32,547 bases of DNA. Origin: an uncultured Prevotella sp. GTDB taxonomy: Bacteria; Bacteroidota; Bacteroidia; Bacteroidales; Bacteroidaceae. The position numbers and the translations under genes are program-made. Positions 30,067 through 32,547 of this stretch are shown in pieces. How positions within the stretch are numbered: position 1 is the stretch's first letter; each line of letters opens with the position of its first letter. The stretch spans positions 1 through 32,547 of the forward strand of contig URCI01000033.1 in the NCBI GenBank assembly GCA_900546345.1. Reading direction: 5' to 3'. A model generated the notes under the pieces. It was given only the letters and a program-made list of their open reading frames with translations. It made no database searches and had not been told where the DNA came from.

Positions 30067-32373
30067 ATGAGAAGGACTTTTATAAAAACGTTGTGGATAT
30101 GTCTCATGTCATTGATTGGCATTGGGTTCCTCCTCTTTTTCTTGATCTGGTTTGGTGTCATCGGCTATTCACCGGACATCGAGAATTTGCAAAACCCGAT
30201 CAATAAATCGGCATCACAGATCTACTCTGCTGATGGCAAGATTATCGGCACATACAATGCCGACAAGGCCAACCGAATCCCTGTGCCTTACTCCAAGCTC
30301 TCGCCTTATCTGGTGAAAGCTTTGGTGGCGACAGAGGACGAGCGCTTCTATGAGCATTCCGGTATTGACTTTATCGCGTTGGGAAGAGCCATCGTCAAAC
30401 GTGGACTGATGGGACAGACCAGTGCCGGCGGTGGCAGTACGATTACACAGCAGCTCGCCAAACAGCTCTATTCCGATCCGGCCAAGTCTACTGTAGAGCG
30501 TTTGCTGCAAAAGCCGATAGAGTGGGTGACAGCTATCAAGTTGGAGCGTAATTTCACAAAAGAAGAAATCATCTCGCTCTATCTCAACTATTTCGACTTC
30601 CTGCATGGGGCTGTGGGGATCAAAACGGCAGCCAATACCTATTTCAATAAAGACCCCAAGGATCTTACCCTTGATGAGGCAGCGCTTCTCATCGGCTTGT
30701 GCAAGAATCCGTCTTTGTTTAATCCTGTCCGCTATCCCGAGCGGTGCAAGCAAAGACGCAATGTGGTACTGGGACAGATGCTCAAGGCAGGCTATCTTTC
30801 TCAGGCCGAATATGAAGAAAATGCAGCTCAGCCTATCATGCTTCGTTTCCATCGCGCTGATCATAAAGATGGCACCGCGGTCTATTTCCGGGAATTCCTG
30901 CGCCAGTATATGATGATGGATGCACCGAAGAAGGAAGACTATCCTTCGTGGAACAAGCGGCAGTATGTCATTGACTCCATTGCCTTTGCTTCTGATCCGT
31001 TGTGTGGCTGGTGTAAGAAACACACCAAGAAGGACGGCTCTTTCTATAATGTCTATACCGATGGTTTGAAGATCTTCACCACCATCGACTCACGTATGCA
31101 GCGCTATGCAGAGGAGAGTGTCTATGGACATGTAGCCCAGTTCCTGCAACCGGCTTTCAATGCTGAAAATAAAAAGAAACCCAATGCACCTTTCACCAGC
31201 CAACTTACGCCCGAGCAGGTACGGCAGATCATGGAACGTTCTGTCAGACAGAGTGAGCGCTATCGCAACATGCGTGAGGCCGGTGCTTCGGCTGAAGAGA
31301 TCGATAAGGCCTTCCATACGCCTACAGACATGTCGGTCTTTACCTATCATGGCGACATCGACACGGTGATGACTCCTTTGGACTCGATCCGCTATTATAA
31401 GTCTTTCCTCCGTGCTGGATTCATGAGCATGGACCCGCATACAGGACAGGTGAAGGCCTATGTGGGTGGTATTGATTTTGAACACTTCCAATATGACATG
31501 GTCATGGGAGGACGTCGGCAAGTGGGTTCCACGATCAAACCGTTCCTCTATTCGCTTGCCATGGAGAACGGGTTCTCGCCCTGTGACAAGGCACCCAATG
31601 TGCAGCGTACTTATATGGTAGCCGGACAGCCGTGGACGCCCCGCAATGCCAATCGCAACCGTTATGGGCAGATGGTGACGCTCAAATGGGGACTCGCACA
31701 GTCCAACAACTGGATATCGGCCTATCTGATGAGTAAGCTCAACCCCAATCAGTTTGTTTCCATCCTTCATAAGTTTGGTATCAATAATCCTGATATCTAT
31801 CCTTCCATGTCATTGTGTCTTGGACCATGTGAAGTCTCGGTAGGAGAGATGGTGAGCGCTTATACAACGTTTGCCAATAATGGCATCAGGGTGGCGCCGT
31901 TGTTTGTGACACGCATTGAAGACAATGAAGGAAATGTCGTTGCTGAGTTCCATCCACGGATGAACGAGGTGATCAGTTCTGAGAGTGCTAACAAAATGCT
32001 GGTGGAACTCATGGCTGTCGTTGATGAGGGTACAGCAGGAAGACTTCGGTATAAATACAATATCCCTGGTGAGATTGGCGGTAAGACGGGTACCACCAAC
32101 CGCAACTCCGATGCATGGTTTATGGGCTTCACTCCCCAGCTCGTCAGTGGCGTGTGGGTTGGTGGTGAGGATCGTGACATCCACTTCGACTCCATGCGTA
32201 TGGGACAGGGCGCTACGATGGCACTGCCCATTTGGGCTTACTTCATGAAGAAAGTCTATCGCGATCTGTCCTTACCTTATAAACCTACAGCCGTCTTTGA
32301 AGTCCCTGAAAATTTCAATCCTTGTGCCAAGGACGATGACGGAGGACTCGGTATAGAAGAGGTATATGAATAA
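30067..32373 (+). CDS. mrcA: Class A penicillin-binding protein (PBP1A-like)
   Basis: A bifunctional peptidoglycan synthase of 768 residues: glycan polymerisation and peptide cross-linking outside the membrane. A short cytoplasmic start leads into one anchor helix (residues 9-33). The GT51 glycosyltransferase part has Glu90 in VATEDERFYEHSGID and GGSTITQQLAKQLY. The transpeptidase has Ser488-x-x-Lys491 (GSTIKPF), the SxN motif at Ser546 (SNN) and KTGT from Lys673, all intact. A 100-residue insert between the two domains (about 280-380) is rich in Lys and Asp. It has its own -7 box and a strong terminator at 32428, so it is probably a single-gene unit. Confidence 0.96.
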   Translation: MRRTFIKTLWICLMSLIGIGFLLFFLIWFGVIGYSPDIENLQNPINKSASQIYSADGKIIGTYNADKANRIPVPYSKLSPYLVKALVATEDERFYEHSGIDFIALGRAIVKRGLMGQTSAGGGSTITQQLAKQLYSDPAKSTVERLLQKPIEWVTAIKLERNFTKEEIISLYLNYFDFLHGAVGIKTAANTYFNKDPKDLTLDEAALLIGLCKNPSLFNPVRYPERCKQRRNVVLGQMLKAGYLSQAEYEENAAQPIMLRFHRADHKDGTAVYFREFLRQYMMMDAPKKEDYPSWNKRQYVIDSIAFASDPLCGWCKKHTKKDGSFYNVYTDGLKIFTTIDSRMQRYAEESVYGHVAQFLQPAFNAENKKKPNAPFTSQLTPEQVRQIMERSVRQSERYRNMREAGASAEEIDKAFHTPTDMSVFTYHGDIDTVMTPLDSIRYYKSFLRAGFMSMDPHTGQVKAYVGGIDFEHFQYDMVMGGRRQVGSTIKPFLYSLAMENGFSPCDKAPNVQRTYMVAGQPWTPRNANRNRYGQMVTLKWGLAQSNNWISAYLMSKLNPNQFVSILHKFGINNPDIYPSMSLCLGPCEVSVGEMVSAYTTFANNGIRVAPLFVTRIEDNEGNVVAEFHPRMNEVISSESANKMLVELMAVVDEGTAGRLRYKYNIPGEIGGKTGTTNRNSDAWFMGFTPQLVSGVWVGGEDRDIHFDSMRMGQGATMALPIWAYFMKKVYRDLSLPYKPTAVFEVPENFNPCAKDDDGGLGIEEVYE

Positions 32374-32427
32374 TATCGTGTTTAAGGCTTTACAGATGAT
32401 AAGTTGAACCATTTGTTTTATTTTTAC

Positions 32428-32486
32428 AAAAGTCTGTTCGTCTCCATGCTCCATCTAGAGCGAGACGGACAGACTTTTTTGTTTTT
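32428..32486 (+). terminator. Terminator behind the class A PBP gene
   Basis: AAAAGTCTGTTCGTCTC (32428-32444) pairs with GAGACGGACAGACTTTT (32462-32478), one T:G pair, followed by TTGTTTTTT. The stem is 17 bp. The following 60 bases hold GCCGTTG-TCATCT-CAACGGC (32528-32547), a second perfect 7-bp hairpin cut by the window edge. Confidence 0.93.
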
Positions 32487-32547
32487 TCCCTCATTCTGTC
32501 TTCCTTGTATATGGAAAACTGTGGACAGCCGTTGTCATCTCAACGGC

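Overview
The window looks like chromosome from a member of the Bacteroidota, most likely Prevotella or a close relative. The evidence is: promoters of the Bacteroidetes type (TTTG, about 20 bases, TAnnTTTG) in front of several genes; a fused NfnA-NfnB oxidoreductase; an AspT-type exchanger; a GH5/GH3 polysaccharide-degrading pair; and a MobA/MobC, primase, helicase, excisionase and integrase module typical of Bacteroidetes mobilizable elements. The species assignment is inference. No rRNA, tRNA, insertion sequence or CRISPR array was seen.

Positions 1 to about 10,200 are the right-hand part of an integrative mobilizable element; its left end lies outside the window. In order it holds a relaxase (mobA) overlapping mobC, a candidate oriT, nine 25-bp tandem repeats each built round a small palindrome, an unknown 227-residue protein, a self-contained plus-strand unit for a tiny membrane protein, a TOPRIM primase-like protein, a RepA/DnaB-like ATPase, a 51-codon ORF, a winged-HTH excisionase-like protein, a two-TM protein, a tyrosine recombinase, and a 493-residue protein made of a zinc ribbon followed by seven tandem HTH modules. 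The promoters of the excisionase-like and integrase genes share a 27-bp motif. The element abuts the 3' end of mnmE, a position also used by other genomic islands.

Positions 10,225 to 16,152 form a minus-strand operon reading from a good promoter near 16,150 through a fused NfnA-NfnB-like flavoprotein, a secreted PD40-type protein, uridine phosphorylase and mnmE to a terminator at 10,150. MnmE appears to start at TTG directly behind a 6 x 7-nt repeat. A small membrane protein at 16,218 is divergent from a secreted mannan-degrading pair (GH5 endo-mannanase and GH3 beta-glycosidase), whose promoter carries direct repeats 21 bp apart.

Positions 20,591 to 26,080 carry an Hsp20 chaperone with a palindrome-rich upstream region, a flavodoxin, and an operon of an AspT/YidE-type exchanger, a SpoU rRNA/tRNA methyltransferase and a NCS2 purine permease. 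A TPR protein and the operon pyrB-pyrI-glyA follow on the minus strand, and a class A penicillin-binding protein with its own terminator closes the window. The most unusual content is in the element: the seven-HTH protein with its neighbouring direct repeats, the palindromic 25-bp array, and the shared int/xis operator-like motif.
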